This document shows positions 22,073 through 35,597 of a DNA stretch of 64,000 nucleotides, piece by piece. Position 1 is the first letter of the stretch; each line of letters opens with the position of its first letter. The stretch comes from Sepioteuthis lessoniana (taxonomy: Eukaryota > Mollusca > Cephalopoda > Myopsida > Loliginidae), in NCBI GenBank assembly GCA_963585895.1, contig OY757916.1, positions 24,146,836 to 24,210,835 on the forward strand. The letters are read 5' to 3'. Position numbers and translations under genes: made by a program. The notes below the pieces were generated by a model that did no database searches, was not told the DNA's origin, and saw only the letters and a program-made list of their open reading frames with translations.

Positions 22073-22802
22073 GAATTAGATTAAAAAAAGTGAGGAGTTG
22101 AGTTTTTGACCCAAAGAAAAACAAATATTTTTGGGGTGGGCAACAATTTATGAAAAAATTAATCTTTCTTCTGCCAACTGAACAAAGGCCACTGGACCTC
22201 TTTCTGCTTCACACAATGGAAAACTTTCTATGGTGTTCTGTGGACTATTTGGAAGAAATTGAGTATTTTATTCATTGTTCATTTCTGTCCTGGTAAATAC
22301 AACTTCAGTCTCTGTACTTTTTGAATGCAAGTCAGATTTTGAAGAAAATTAATGTTGCTTTCATTGTTCATTTCTGTCTTGGTATATACAGCTTCAGTCT
22401 TGGTACTTTTTGAACCTACTTTGTCTTTTTCATTGAGTGAATAGATACAGAAGTTATGTAAGAGGATGACAGAATATACTTGTATAGTTACATTTGTATA
22501 ATTAGATATTAATCTATAGTTGAATAAGGGTGTAGTAGAAGTACCTCCTACATTTTAAACTGAAATTTAATGGTTTTCAGAATCTGTTTCTAGCAATCAG
22601 CCCAAATTAGCGATAGAAAGAAAGAAGGTTGTGCTAGCATGGGGGAAACAGATAGTGTGCTGGAGAGAGACAAAAGAGGGAGACTAACAACTTTTGTTAT
22701 TTTTCTGCTCAACGACTGTTTTGCATGTGTGTGAGTGTTCCATGTGACTGCTGCCTTTGTCATCTCCCTTTATGTCCTCCTTTCTCTTAGAATCCATGCA
22801 CA

Positions 22803-22845
<43 letters not shown>

Positions 22846-23161
22846 ACACACATATATATATATATCCTTAAAAATCATTAATTATGTTATTAATCTTCTT
22901 AAGTGACAAGTAACTGCCAAATCACAAATTGAGGCTTATTCTAAACAATTGTTTATCATTGAATATTCTCCATTCCAAGTATTTCTCTAACATTCTGAAT
23001 TCACAAACAAACGTTTATTCCTGTATGTTTTACATTCCTAAGTATTAACTTATACACAAATGCCTAAATGAAATTTTGCAATTCAGTTTTAAATTCAAAG
23101 TTTAACAAAAAAAAAAAACTTCTAAAAAAATTAATTGAAATTTTTACTCATTTTTCAATGT
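22073..23161. other. Unassigned stretch with (CA)n
   Basis: A local duplication around TTCATTGTTCATTTCTGTC (22271 and 22358, about 90 bp apart) and (CA)n at 22800-22852 followed by (TA)n. No gene recognised; the 64-residue minus ORF comes from the CA tract. Confidence 0.55.
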
Positions 23162-23935
23162 TGCCCAGTCGGCTGGGGCTGTAGAATACACTACCAGCAA
23201 CTCTGCAGAGGGGTAAGGCCCCCCAATGACTTTCCTGGTGAGGTCCCAGTAATACTGAGGCTTTAGGGAATACAGTACCCCTTCATTGCCATCGCTCCCA
23301 GGTCCACTCTGGCCCGGCGTGGTAGCATCTGATAGGGCCCTATCTATGGGTTAAATAGAACTAACAGCATACTTATGTTAAGCTGAATTGTTTGATTAAA
23401 CTGAATAGCTTGAAATAGAAATTTTTTCGACAATTGAACCGTACTTTCATTTAAACTGCATGCTTATGCTAAACAGAATTATTTGAAATAGAACTGTTTT
23501 TTGAAATTGAAACTGTATTTACACTAAACTGAATTGTTTAACATAGAACTGTTTTGACAATTAACTGTGTGTAAATAAAATCTGTACTTATACTAAACTG
23601 AATTAGCTGCATTAGAACTGCTTGACTAAACTGAATAGCTAGAAATAGAAATGTTTTTCACAATTAAACTGTACTTAAATTTAAACTGCATAGTTATGCT
23701 AAACTGAATTGTTTGAAATTGAACTGTTTTTTACACTGAAAATGTACTTACACTAAACTGAATTATTATATAACTGCTTGAATAGTTTGAAATAGAAATG
23801 TTTTTGACAATTAAACTATGTACTCATGCTAAATTGAATTGTTTTAAATAGAACTGATTATTTACATAAAAATGGATTTGGCATTAAATAACCTATAATG
23901 GCTGATATGCCATAAAACCCAAACAACCAACCAAT
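23162..23935 (+). repeat. F1 copy, long
   Basis: Complete head (CCCAGTCGGCTGGGGCTGTA) and tail (GATATGCCATAAAACCCAAA), with extra copies of the AACTGAATTGTTTGAAATAG sub-repeat, which makes it about 770 bp. Confidence 0.85.
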
Positions 23936-24017
23936 TATTTTACTGTGAAAATGAACTTAGCAAGTACTTATGGTAACTCCATCTAGCAAGTATCTTCTTA
24001 AGCAAGTATTTATGGTA

Positions 24018-24923
<906 letters not shown>

Positions 24924-25244
24924 TAACTCCATCTCGCTTGTATCTTCTTAGGCAAGTAGTTATGGTAGCTCCATCTTGCTACTATGTTCTTTTCAGATAC
25001 AGTCATTTATGATCATTTCTTGGATCTGTGCTTTTCATGGAAATTTGATGTTATGTTGGAATAATGCTGTTCTGGATTGAATTTTCAACCCATAACAGTA
25101 TTAATTTTCTTTCTGAAATGGCATCCTTCCAATGTAACATAATATGAACACAAACAACTCTCTATGTTGCCATTACAGTTTCAGCAGTCTTAAAAATCAT
25201 TTCAAAAGCAAATCCACTGAGTGCACCAGTCCAAACTATAATTG

Positions 25245-25945
25245 TAACCGATTATACCCCTTCATTGCCATCATTCTAAGGTCCATTCTGACCCAAAGTT
25301 GTAGCACCTGAAAGGGTTCTATCTATAGGTCAAATGAAACCGTTTGACATTCAAACCATGTACTTATGCTAAACTGAATTGTTAGAAATAGAAATACTTG
25401 ATCATTTAACTGCAGGTAAACAAAATGACTGATGTTTAATTGAATTATTTGTGATACATAACAATATTTGGAACCATTTAACTTTTTACAGTGCAAATGA
25501 ACTTAGGCAAGTATTCATAGCACCTCCATCAAGCTAGTATCTTTTTAGTCAAGTAGTTATGGTGGCTCCATCTAGCTATTTAACTTTATTGACATTTGAA
25601 ATAGAACTGTTGACATTTAAGCTATACTTATGCTAAACTGAATTGTTTGAAATAGAACGGTTTTTACATTTAACTGTGGGTAAAACAAAAACTGCATTTA
25701 AACAAATGACTAACTGTGTATAAATAAAATACTGTGTACTGAATAGTTTGATATAAAGAGAAAACATTTAAGTGAGTGCAAAAAAAAAAAATTTAGCTCA
25801 AGCACTATTAAAAATGTTATCAATAGAATGTGTTTATAAATCATATATCTAATATATGTATAAAAAGGATTTGGTATTAGATGAACAACAATAATTTATA
25901 TGCTATAAAACCAAACCAAACCAAACCAAACCTAACCAAAGTAAA
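25245..25945 (+). repeat. F1 copy, 5' truncated
   Basis: Starts in the mid block (CCCCTTCATTGCCATCATTC). It contains repeats of a TAGCTCCATCTAGC-like motif also found at 23960-24000 and 24925-24990, and ends in (AAACC)n at 25910-25970. Confidence 0.65.
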
Positions 25946-25970
25946 CATCACCAAACCTAACCAAACCAAA

Positions 25971-26655
25971 CTAGATGGAGCTACCATTACTACTTGCTTA
26001 AATCCACTTGCACTGACAGTTTAAAATTTGAGGGGTAATTCTGTCGGATCTTGTATAATCATCTTGATAATATTGACAATATTGTGGAAAACACTTAATG
26101 AGAAAAATAAATTGTACATCTCAGGAAATTACCTGGGTTTTTTTATATCAATAAAGAGCATATTTGATGAGTGTAAACAAAACATGAAACAATTTTTTTT
26201 TAAATATTTAAAAAGAAGAAGACTTTCGAGTTTTTTCAAAATGAAGACAGTGGAATCGGCAGCAGAAGGTTGTGTTTTTGTCAATTTGCAAATAACAAAT
26301 ATTTCAAACTAAAAAGTGCTGATAAACAAATAACAGCAACAAAACAAAATAATGTCATATTTTAGAGAAAAAAGGAGGATTTTGTTGTATACAATTGTTG
26401 TGAAATGTATTTGAATGAATTCTTTTCAAAACAGAGCAAGACATTACAAAAAAAAATTGAAAAAAAGAAAGAAAGAAAGAAAAAGAAAATCAAAGAGGTT
26501 TGGAAAAATAAAGAGGTATTTTTGTTTCACAGAACTTACCTTCAAAAAATCTTATTCATTTTTGTGAAAAGATTTTTTTCTTCATATGAAAAGATTTAAA
26601 CTAAACTACTTACTTAAGTTCTTAGTTTTCCATTTCTTTAAGATTATTCATTTTA
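25971..26655. other. AT-rich stretch, no gene recognised
   Basis: A 94-codon plus ORF at 26028-26312 has no family I recognise and AT-driven codon content. (GAAA)n-like purines at 26460-26490. Confidence 0.45.
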
Positions 26656-26657
26656 TG

Positions 26658-26731
<74 letters not shown>

Positions 26732-26830
26732 ATGTATATATATATATATATATATATATGTTTGTATATGTATATATGTGTGTGTGTGCGTGTATCTGTG
26801 TCTGTATGTTTGTATATATATATATATGTT
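26656..26830. repeat. (TA)n/(TG)n compound microsatellite
   Basis: TA at 26660-26713, TG at 26713-26731, then alternating TA/TG runs to 26828. ORFs of 61-177 residues across it are artefacts. Confidence 0.95.
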
Positions 26831-27029
26831 AACAGCAATATTTCTTGTAAACAAGTTTTGTGAAAGACCAGACAAGATTTATTTTAATATTTTTTTACTG
26901 ATCCTATCTTGTCTTCACAAAAGGCAACAGATGTTAAGTTCAAACTTGAATAGAAATTATCTCAAATTTTCTTCTTCAAACACATTCACCTCTGACTGGT
27001 CATTATTTGGGGGTAAAGCTGTGGTGTCA

Positions 27030-27335
27030 TTATGTAATGCTCAATACCAGAGATTTATCTGTGGAAATGGTCTCAGCTATCTGTGTTCAATCCTGAATGA
27101 GGCTCTTTGCAGTTCATAGAGTGCTAAGCCCTTGGGAAAGGTATGAATTGATTTTTTTCTCCCCCTAGCTATGTGTAAATAGCAGGGAAGACCGGGATCT
27201 TTAATCCTGCCATCGAAACCAGTCTAAAAGAAGGAAAACTGAATTCAAACCAATTTTACTCCACTTAAAAATGAACCCTGTCTCACTTCAGACTCCTGGG
27301 TTTTGTGTTGGGTGTAGACATACTTCTAAATTAAA
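27030..27335 (+). repeat. Degenerate S1 SINE, plus
   Basis: Recognisable S1 blocks: AAGCCCTTGGGAAAGGTATG, then CCAGTCTAAAAGAAGGAAAA, then CTCCACTTAAAAATGAACC. The head is eroded. Confidence 0.6.
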
Positions 27336-27654
27336 AGAAAGGAATTACATTTTTTTTCCGTGGTGTCTGCAATATTAACAAATTAAACTCATATTTTCTC
27401 ATATTTAGAATGTAGTTATATCCTACAGTGCCGATTAAAAAAAGTTTGAGTCAGAATACTTATGATCGTTAAATATATTTTGTATTTTTGTTTTTATAGT
27501 TGTAGCTTCTCACTATGGCGAAGGAATTAACAGCTGCCACACATATTATGCAAAGCTCTTCTAATGAATTAAGCACTCTGGTATCCAGTAAGGCAAAATG
27601 TAAACAAACAAAAAGTACTACATAATGCCCTATAATTACTGAGCTGACGTATGT

Positions 27655-27785
27655 CATCTGCTGGCTGAGTGGTAAGATACTAAATCAAACATAAAGTTGG
27701 GCAGGTTTCAATCTCAGCTTCAAACATCTTACATGTCTAGCCACACTGAAGAGTTGTGATACAATGAAACAGCCTGTCTGTGGAT
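27655..27785 (+). repeat. Other tRNA-like SINE head
   Basis: CTGGCTGAGTGGTAAGATAC (A-box-like) and GGCAGGTTTCAATCTCAGC (B-box-like) are about 45 bp apart, then a unique 60 bp and (TA)n. Single copy here, so family status is inferred. Confidence 0.45.
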
Positions 27786-27786
27786 G

Positions 27787-27788
<2 letters not shown>

Positions 27789-27842
<54 letters not shown>

Positions 27843-28012
27843 AACCCCTCCGCTCGGGCAGATTTTAAGTGGAGTTTAACAGGTTTGAATTCTCCTAGAC
27901 TAGTTGCCTCACCAAGGCTAAAGAAATCAGTCTGTCCTACTATTTACCCATAGCTGGAGGGAGAATAATTGGATCCATACCTTTCCCAAGGGTATTATGC
28001 TATGTGAAATGC

Positions 28013-28062
<50 letters not shown>
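27789..28062 (-). repeat. S1 fragment embedded in (TA)n
   Basis: (TA)n at 27790-27840 and 28017-28062 flanks a minus-strand S1 (27841-28016). The S1 has small internal deletions and has lost its tRNA-like head. Insertion into a TA tract, or tract growth at both SINE borders, would explain it. Confidence 0.8.
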
Positions 28063-28067
<5 letters not shown>

Positions 28068-28412
28068 CATGGAATCATTCTCAAATATACAAATATATTC
28101 TATCCTATATACAGTATTGCCTCTGAATAAATACGTTGCCGCCAATTATTCATAAGAGTTCCTTTTCTTTTAAACTAAAAATAGTAAGCTTTTAGTTTTT
28201 CTATAGGAAAATTATTCAATTAGAATGGATATTATTAGGTATTATTTATTTCCAAACACTTTTACATTGAAAGTGTAGGGAAAAATAAAATTCCAACACA
28301 TTTGTAACTACAAAGAACATTGTATAAATATAAATATATATTTCATATTATAAATGCAATGTATATGTATCTATGCAAATTTCTTTCTAGTTACAAATAC
28401 AAACATATATAT

Positions 28413-28460
28413 AAGAAATTTGAATATGTATATATATATACATATATATTCAAATTTCTT
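28413..28460. repeat. 48 bp near-perfect palindrome
   Basis: Arms AAGAAATTTGAATAT and ATATTCAAATTTCTT around an alternating TA/TG centre. Confidence 0.85.
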
Positions 28461-28884
28461 TGTTGTTACAGAGATGTTATAATTTTAGTTTTCATTTCAG
28501 TTTCAATGTAAAAGTATCTGTAAATAAAAAGTATCTAATGATATTTTGATGATTGTATAGTATTTCAGTAGAAATATTGAAATTATGCTATCTTTAGTGT
28601 ATAGGTATATATATATGTGTGTATATGCGTGTGTGTAGTTAGGCATTTATATATATATATATGTATATGTATGTTTTGAAATGCTTGAAGTATTTTTTCC
28701 CCATGATAATATTTTCCCTTTGATAGTATTCAATTTCCATTGATGAGGTTCCCTTTTTAAATAGCATTCCCTTTTTTAATTACATCAGTTACCCTGTTTT
28801 TATCCAAACCTGTGTTCGCATATTTTTGTTATGTTATAAAACACTTTCAAAACTTATTTTTTAAAAACATCACACCTTACACAA

Positions 28885-29015
28885 GCAAGCAACCCCTGAT
28901 GATGGCCTATGAAGGGTCCAAAAGTGCGAGGGAACATTTTGGGAATTTCATCTACCAATTCCAACCTGAAACTTAAGAAACTTGAAAGGATCTTAAATAA
29001 ATTATACAGACAAAA
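28885..29015 (+). repeat. Possible retroelement terminus
   Basis: CCTGATGATGGCCTATGAAG then GGAACATTTTGGGAATTTC. Sequences of the pattern 'CTGA-GATGGCC, then a conserved GAA-C-TT' often mark Penelope-like or similar element ends. Single copy here, no coding match. Confidence 0.3.
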
Positions 29016-29020
29016 TTTGT

Positions 29021-29057
<37 letters not shown>

Positions 29058-29824
29058 TATATGTATATATATATATATGGAGAGAAAGAGGGAGAGAGAA
29101 GCTATAAATATAAACTGGAAAAGATATATATATATATAGATGTAAATATATATATCTTTATATATATATATATGTTGTTTGTATGTATGTATGTATGTAT
29201 GTATGTGCATAGAAAGATATGCATATATATGAGAGACGTAAATTTGCACACACATGTGTGCATATAATTACTAATCTTAACTTAGTCCGACACAAAGCTA
29301 AAAGTAAAGTGATACCAGGATACCAGTAAATAAAGAACTTATTCCACTAATTTTCATAATGATTTTGGTAACCACTACACTATAGGGATATTCTCCATAC
29401 ACCTACATATATAGAATAGATGCATGAACATTCAAATGTTTATATGTACAGACGTATCTAAATATAAAGATGTATATAAGCACGTATGTACCTATATGAA
29501 TTTACATGCAAATTAATATTGTTTTTATCTCAGCCAAAAACCTAGTGTGGAAAGAACATTTCATTAGTCTGTGGCCACAATTATTACAGTCTGAAATCAA
29601 AAATGTGCTTGACTGTGTCGAACTGAACAACATTCATTTTGCCTTTATATTACCCCAAGACAACCTGTAGATTTAATTTGATAGAAAGGAAGCGACTGAA
29701 TTACTCATTTATACGTATCGCAACATTGATACTTCCTTTGGTGTATAGTGTCCATCTTACAAAAGCACTGATAGCCATTTCATATATCTGGACAGATTCC
29801 TTTAAATTCTTGTTTCTCGCACTA
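29016..29824. other. TA-rich microsatellites and unassigned DNA
   Basis: (TA)n at 29024-29080 and 29124-29175, (GTAT)n at 29179-29207, then unrecognised sequence. Ile/Tyr-rich ORFs on both strands are microsatellite artefacts. Confidence 0.6.
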
Positions 29825-29875
<51 letters not shown>

Positions 29876-29938
29876 GTCAATCTTTTTCTCTCTTTCTTTC
29901 TCTATCCTGCCCTTTCTCTCTCTCTCTCTAAATATATA
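29825..29938. repeat. (CT)n microsatellite
   Basis: Long CT run at 29827-29871 and a shorter one at 29913-29929. The 116-residue ORF over it is an artefact. Confidence 0.95.
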
Positions 29939-30663
29939 TATATCATCCTTCTCTCTATCTCTATTTCTTTTTCTTTTCTTTCGGCATAGTAGTTTCTTTC
30001 ATATTTATCAATATCTCTCAAATTTTTATTTCTTTATTTTTTTTGATTATTTGTCCTATCTTTTATATTATTTGTCCTATTTTTTGTATAATTCTCTTTT
30101 TAGTTTCTTTCTTTTTAGTTTTTTTCTGGTATTAACTTACTTTTTTCTTTCTTTTCTTTCTTTTCTTTAATCATTGTAGTTTCTTTCGTTCATTTATCAA
30201 TTTTTTTAAAGTTTTTCTTTCTTTTACTTTTTTGTTTCATCATTTGTCTAATCTTAGATATTTTCTTTCGTTTAGTTGTTCTAGAATAAACTTTTCTTCT
30301 TTTTTTTGCTTTTAGTTCTTTTATCAATCTTTCTCAAATTTGATTTTTTTTCTTTTGAAATTTTTTTGCTTCATTATTTGTCTCATCATAGATATTTTCT
30401 TGTCTATATTATTCTCTGTGTTTTCTTTCATTTAGTCATTCTAGAATAAACTTTTCTTCTTTTTTTCTTTTATTTCTTTTCTTTCATTCATTAATCAATC
30501 TTTCTCAAATTTTAATTTTTTTCTTTTGAAATTTTTTTACTTCATTATTTGTCCCATCTTTTATTCTGTTTATCTACTTTTTCTTCAAACAACATTTTAA
30601 TTTTTTCTTTCTTTCCATTCATCAAATATTTTTTTTTTCTAACTGTTCACTCTTCCTTTTTAT

Positions 30664-30695
<32 letters not shown>

Positions 30696-31000
30696 TCATC
30701 TCTGTTTGACTTTTTATTGATATTTCTTAACTTTTAAAAAAATGTTCATTCCTTTTAAAGCTCTTTTATCTTTCATTTTATCTTTCTTTCATTTTTTTTC
30801 ATGCATCTTCTTCATATTCTTCATATTCATTTCCCTCTTTTTTCAACTCCACATTCTTCATTACCATCAACTTTCTTTCCATTACTTCTCTGTTTCTTTT
30901 CCATTTAATGCTTCTTTTTCCAGCATCTTTTTCCTCCTCTTAAAATTATATTCCTACTTTTATAAGTTCTTTCTTTCCTAACTTTCTTCTACCTTTGCTC
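29939..31000. repeat. T-rich, TTTCTTT-type low-complexity block
   Basis: About 1 kb of pyrimidine-rich DNA with diverged repeated phrases (for example TTGTCTCATCATAGATATTT-like text at 30240 and 30375, TCTAGAATAAACTTTTCTTC at 30281 and 30441). This points to an old ~160 bp tandem period. ORFs are F/S-rich artefacts. Confidence 0.65.
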
Positions 31001-31740
31001 TTTCCTGTTAGACTGTCTTAAGGGTCAGCTTGTCCAAATCTGTCAGAAAAGTACTTTTCCATGGCAGACAGACAATCTCCAAAGGGCACCTGTTCCAAAT
31101 TCACTTGTTTACTGATACACAGACTTATTTGAAACCCAATTATTGGTTACATTTCTTGTTGGCACCAAACAACTTTTCCTGATTCTCTGCAGACATCCAG
31201 AGATACTAAATCATGCATTTAAAAAAATATTTCATTGTATCCACCACCAGTAAATTATTTATATTTGCTGTTAATGTAAGAAACCATTTTTGAATATATC
31301 ATCATTATCTTTATTTATATATTTTATCATCTGAAGCTAATGTTTATTGAAAACAAAAGTTAAGACATTTAAAGTCTGATCATAGCTTGAAAGGGGGAAT
31401 TAGAATAGTTATTTTCCCTTTCAGGAAAGATGCACTTGTTTTTGATTTTTTAAAGCAAAAACCAAAAGTCATAATGGGAAAATATTCCGTCAAAACCAAA
31501 TGAAAATGTCTTTTCCAAATAGAAAAAAATCTAGTTTCCAAATAGAACAGCACAAGGTTATCCGCAGCTAAATGCAATCTGGGTTATTCTTAATTGTCAA
31601 ATTTTCGGAATAAGGTTTTATTTACTGTTTAAACTTAAAACCAAAGAAGCATGTAATTGTGCTTCTGTCCACTTGTACTCTGCTTAAAAATAGACCTTGG
31701 GTTACATCCTGCACCCGGATTTGAGTACTTGGTCCTTTTT
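31001..31740. other. Unassigned stretch
   Basis: Nothing recognised except a ~60 bp S1 tail fragment near 31680-31715 (CTGCTTAAAAATAGACCTTG). Confidence 0.5.
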
Positions 31741-31790
31741 TTTCAATGTTATCTGTTGCATTAAAAAAATTAAATTCTTTAAGCATATAT

Positions 31791-31975
31791 ACCTGGGTAG
31801 CCCGAAATCCAGCTAGAGAATCCAGAGAAAGTACATGTACCTGGGTAGCCAGAAATCCAGCAGGAGAATCCAGAGGAAGTACATATACATGGATAGCCAG
31901 AAATCTAGCAGGAAAATCCAGAGGAAGTACATTTACCTGGGTAGCCAGAAATCCAACGAGAGAATCCAGCAATCT
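31791..31975 (+). repeat. 48 bp minisatellite, ~4 units
   Basis: Units begin CCTGGGTAGCCAGAAATCC and contain AGAGGAAGTACAT. Being a multiple of three, the array is open on both strands (98- and 129-residue ORFs with 16-residue repeats such as TWVARNPA). No start context or flanking coding evidence supports a gene. Confidence 0.85.
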
Positions 31976-32475
31976 CTGTACAAGAGTATCTCCACCACCT
32001 GGATATGACATTAAGACATCTGATGGTGAGGCTCCAGCCTAAGAGCTTTGGGGAATGTGAGGTACTCCTTTATTACCATTGCTCCCAGGTTCACTCTGAC
32101 CCGGAGTGGTAGCACTTGATTGGATTCTATCTATCATTCAAATAAAACTATTTGACATTTAAAATAGAACTGTTTGAAACTTATACTGAGCACAAACAAA
32201 TGACATGCTAAATTGAATTGTTAGAAATAGAACTGTTTTATAACTTAAGAGTGTGTAAATAGATTATTGATGTTTAATTGAATTGTTAGCAATACATAGC
32301 AATACTTGGAATCATTTAACTGTGTGAAAAAAAATGAGCTCTGGCTTGTTTAAAAATGTAGTGAACAAAATGTGTTTAAAAATCATGTATAATCCATATA
32401 TGTATTAACAGGATTTGGTATTTGATAATCTACAATGTTTGATATGTTCTAAAACCTAAGCAAACAAAACCAAAC
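31976..32475 (+). repeat. F1 copy, head replaced by the minisatellite
   Basis: Begins at CTGGATATGACATTAAGACA, continues through the mid block and sub-repeats to the tail TTGATATGTTCTAAAACCTA and AAACC. Confidence 0.7.
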
Positions 32476-32493
32476 CGAGTAAGATTAATTTTC

Positions 32494-33100
32494 ATCATCA
32501 TCATCATCATCATGTCACGCTCCCAACACAGATCTCCCTGACCCTCTCCCACCACCCCTCTCTATCGTACATTGCTTCTGGTATGTCTTCAAGGCTAGAT
32601 CTTGTATCAGCACAGAGCTGTTGTATATAGGTCCTGCTTTTGCTTGTCCATGAGAGGGGGTCCACAGGAATATGTCGCTTATGAGTTCACCCCTACATCT
32701 CCAGCAGTGTTCCGCAAGTCTGGTTCTTCTAACTTGGACAGTTTTCATGATGGGTGGTAAGTGGCCATACAGCTGCTGCTTTGTGGGATGCTGCCACCAG
32801 GATTTGTTCAATGTTGGTCGCAGCATTCTTGTGTAGTTGCCGTCAAGCTTTTTCTCCATGCATTTAGTTAGTGTCCATGAAGTGCATCCATACAGCAGTA
32901 TTGATACCACTGCTGCTTGAAAAAAACTGCATTTCATTTTATCAATCAGGTCTGACTTCCATATGACCGATAACCTATCAATAGCTATCCATGCCTTTGC
33001 TAGTCGCGTGTTGATGTCAGTTTCAGTTGATGAGACACTGCTTCCTAGGTAGGTGAACTTGTCTGCTAGCTTCAGAGAACTACCCTTTGTGTAGAGATAT
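32494..33100 (-). pseudogene. RTE-like LINE 3' end, 140-codon ORF
   Basis: (ATC)n at 32494-32513 is the tail. The minus ORF 32515-32937 reads FFQAAVVSILLYGCTSWTLT, NYTRMLRPTLNKSWWQHP and YGHLPPIMKTVQVRRTRLAE, after which the frame shifts near the C-terminus. 32938-33095 continues the element upstream (region of KFTYLGSS type). Truncated at its 5' end; no catalytic reverse transcriptase motif is present. Confidence 0.8.
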
Positions 33101-33794
33101 CATCTAATGTAAAAAATGATACACACACTACAGGTACAAAGGTGGGTAGATAGGTACAAATAGTAGTATAGTAGAAAATATACGCAGTGGCTACAAAAGA
33201 AATAGATAGTTTCAAACATTGATTTTGAAAAACTATTTAAGATATTGAGACACGTTATACACAGTTTTACAATGGAAACACTTAAAGTTTATTTGTAAGT
33301 CTTTTAAAAACACTAGTTCTTGCATTTAAAGTGCTGAGAAGACATTTTATGAGTTTGAATTAAGCTAAATGAATGCTGTTTCTTCTGTGCAACAGCCTTT
33401 TAGAACACATTATGGAAAAATCCCCTCTGACTAGACAACCTATTGATTGATATAAGAAATTCGAAACACCAGGCTGTTTGTATAAAGAAAAAGAAGTCCC
33501 AGGAGCCCATCAGAATCTTTAAAAAAACAATTGGAACATGATCATCTTAATTATTTATTCAGCTCACAGAAAACCTCAAGAATAACAAATTCCACTTCAG
33601 AATTTTCAGAAAAAAAAAATCAGAAATGATCGAAAATGATTCCTTACAAGTTGCACTTATTGTTCAGACTTAGTGACCAGGATAAGAACGGACGTAATTT
33701 CTGTGCAGGAACCCTGGAATATTATAAAAAAAAATAAAGATAGATTTCTTGGGCATCCGATTTTCAGCAATGATTTGACTTCTCTTCAAAACTC
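33101..33794. other. AT-rich stretch, nothing recognised
   Basis: No repeat family or ORF of interest found. Confidence 0.45.
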
Positions 33795-34200
33795 TTTATT
33801 CTGTGCCTAGTTAATGGGGCTTAGAATACGCTGACTATATCCCCTGTATGACCCCCCCCACTCCATACAAAGGGGTATCCTGGGTATGAAACTAAACAGC
33901 ATCTGATGGCAAGACTCCATTTTTGGAGATCTGGAGAGCATCGAGTACTCCTTCATTGCCATTACTCCTAGGTGCTTTCCAACTAGGTGTGGTAGTAGTT
34001 GTTAGGGTCCCATCTATGGGTCAAATAAATCTGTTTAAGAATTATTTGTATTTGACAAGACCGTGAACAAAAACCCCTTTTGGAAGCACCTAAAAAAAAT
34101 ATAAATATGAGCACACAATGAATACAATTCCCTAATCCCTTAGCACAAATTAACCTTAGATGTGTTGACATACCATTAAAATCACTTAATCAATTAAACA
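33795..34200 (+). repeat. F1 variant copy
   Basis: Head GTGCCTAGTTAATGGGGCTT, mid block TTCATTGCCATTACTCCTAG, and a variant 3' part ending CATACCATTAAAATCACTTA. Same subfamily as 51000-51400. Confidence 0.6.
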
Positions 34201-34862
34201 TTTTTATTTTCTTGGTCACTACCTTAAAGAGTATATTATAATACATTTTTGAAAGAATTTCTTACACTCCCAATATATTTATATCATTCAGTTATTTCTT
34301 TAAAAGACAAATAATGGGCTTATAAGAAAATATCTCTAAAGTGTTTTACTATAAATGATCGTTCATTTCATGCAAGCAAAATTGCTTTATTTGTTGGAGT
34401 TGCTTTAAGATTATCAATCGAAACAAACCTTTTCCTCTCTTTACTGAAAGTGTCATCATCATCATCACTGTCATCATCACCACCATCATCATCATCTTTT
34501 GTTTAATATTTTATTGATGGACTGATTTGCATGGCATCTGATAAGGTTGTTTGACATTTAAAAATCCTTGAGCTGCTTAAAAAATAATTAAAAAAGAAAA
34601 GTCTAGTTTCAGAATTGTCACTACAATCACAACTTGCAGAGATGTCATTAAAATCTATTGATTATGTATTTTTTCCCTCGTCTTTATTACTTTTTATTCA
34701 TGACTTTATTCAGAGGGTTTTAATGCCGTAAATATTAGCATTTTGGTAATTTCCAATATAAGCTTTAATGAAAAGGTTTTCGTTTGCAATTTCTTTCAGG
34801 GGTGTGTTGAATATTCTAAAACCAAAAAAAAACAAAAGCCATTTTATATTTTTCAAAGACTG
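34201..34862. other. AT-rich stretch with (ATC)n
   Basis: ATCATC-type runs at 34454-34497 without an RTE ORF next to them. Nothing else recognised. Confidence 0.5.
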
Positions 34863-35550
34863 GACAACAATTGGCCTCCATGTCAATGCACACAAAACTG
34901 AATATATGTGTTACAACCAAACAGGCGACATTACCACACTAGACGGAGCCTCTCTGAAACTAGTAAACAAATTCACCTACGTAGGAAGTAGCATCTCATC
35001 AACCGAAAAAGACATCGACACACAACTAACGAAAGCATGGATAGCTATTGATAGGCTCTCGATCATATGGAAATCAGACCTGACCGATAAAATGAAACGC
35101 AATTTCTTCGAGGCAGAGGTTGTATCGATACTACTATATGGATGCACTACATGGATGCTAACTAAACGGCTGAAGAAGAAACTAGACAGCAATTACACAA
35201 GAATGTTGAGAGCAATATTGAACAAGTCCTGGCGACAACACCCCACGAGACACCAACTATACGGCCACTTGCCTCCCATCATGAAAACTATACAAGTTAG
35301 ACGAACCGGACACGCAGGACACTGCTGGAGAAGCAAGGATGAACTCATCAGTGATGTACTCCTATGGACCCCTGCATATGGCCAAGCAAAAGCAGGACGA
35401 CCAGCTCAAACATACATTCAGCAGCTATGTGAGGATACGGGATGTAACCCTGAAAATCTGCCAAAAGCGATGAATGTTAGGGGGAAGTGGCGAGAGAGGG
35501 TCAGGGATATCCATGCTGGTGGCACGACATGATGATGATGATGATGATAT
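34863..35550 (+). pseudogene. RTE-like LINE: longest C-terminal ORF in the window
   Basis: From 34863 the frame reads TIGLHVNAHKTEYMCYNQ (end of the reverse transcriptase palm/thumb), KFTYVGSSISSTEKDI, LLYGCTTWMLTKRL, NYTRMLRAILNKSWRQHP, HLPPIMKTIQVRRTGHAGHC and PAQTYIQQLCEDTGC, ending WRERVRDIHAGGTT and a stop at 35532. A (GAT)n tail follows. I place it in the RTE clade from the motif set and tail type. The catalytic YxDD and the endonuclease are absent (5' truncation), and the Met at 34768 lies in non-LINE flank, so the 254-codon frame is not a real gene. About 220 uninterrupted codons argue for recent insertion. Confidence 0.85.
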
Positions 35551-35597
35551 GGTTCTTGTCACAAAATGATTTTTGCTGTTCTCACAGTAAATCAGTA

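Noticed and set aside
26586-27119. 177-residue ORF starting near a (TA)n tract
   Set aside because: Runs through (TA)n/(TG)n, giving IYIYIY and VCVCVC, and into a degenerate S1.
34454-34497. (ATC)n run as another RTE tail
   Set aside because: No RTE C-terminal sequence next to it on either side, so it is kept as a simple repeat.
34768-34862. Met start and first ~30 codons of the 254-codon ORF
   Set aside because: This part has no match to the RTE family. It is flanking DNA that happens to be in frame with the truncated LINE.
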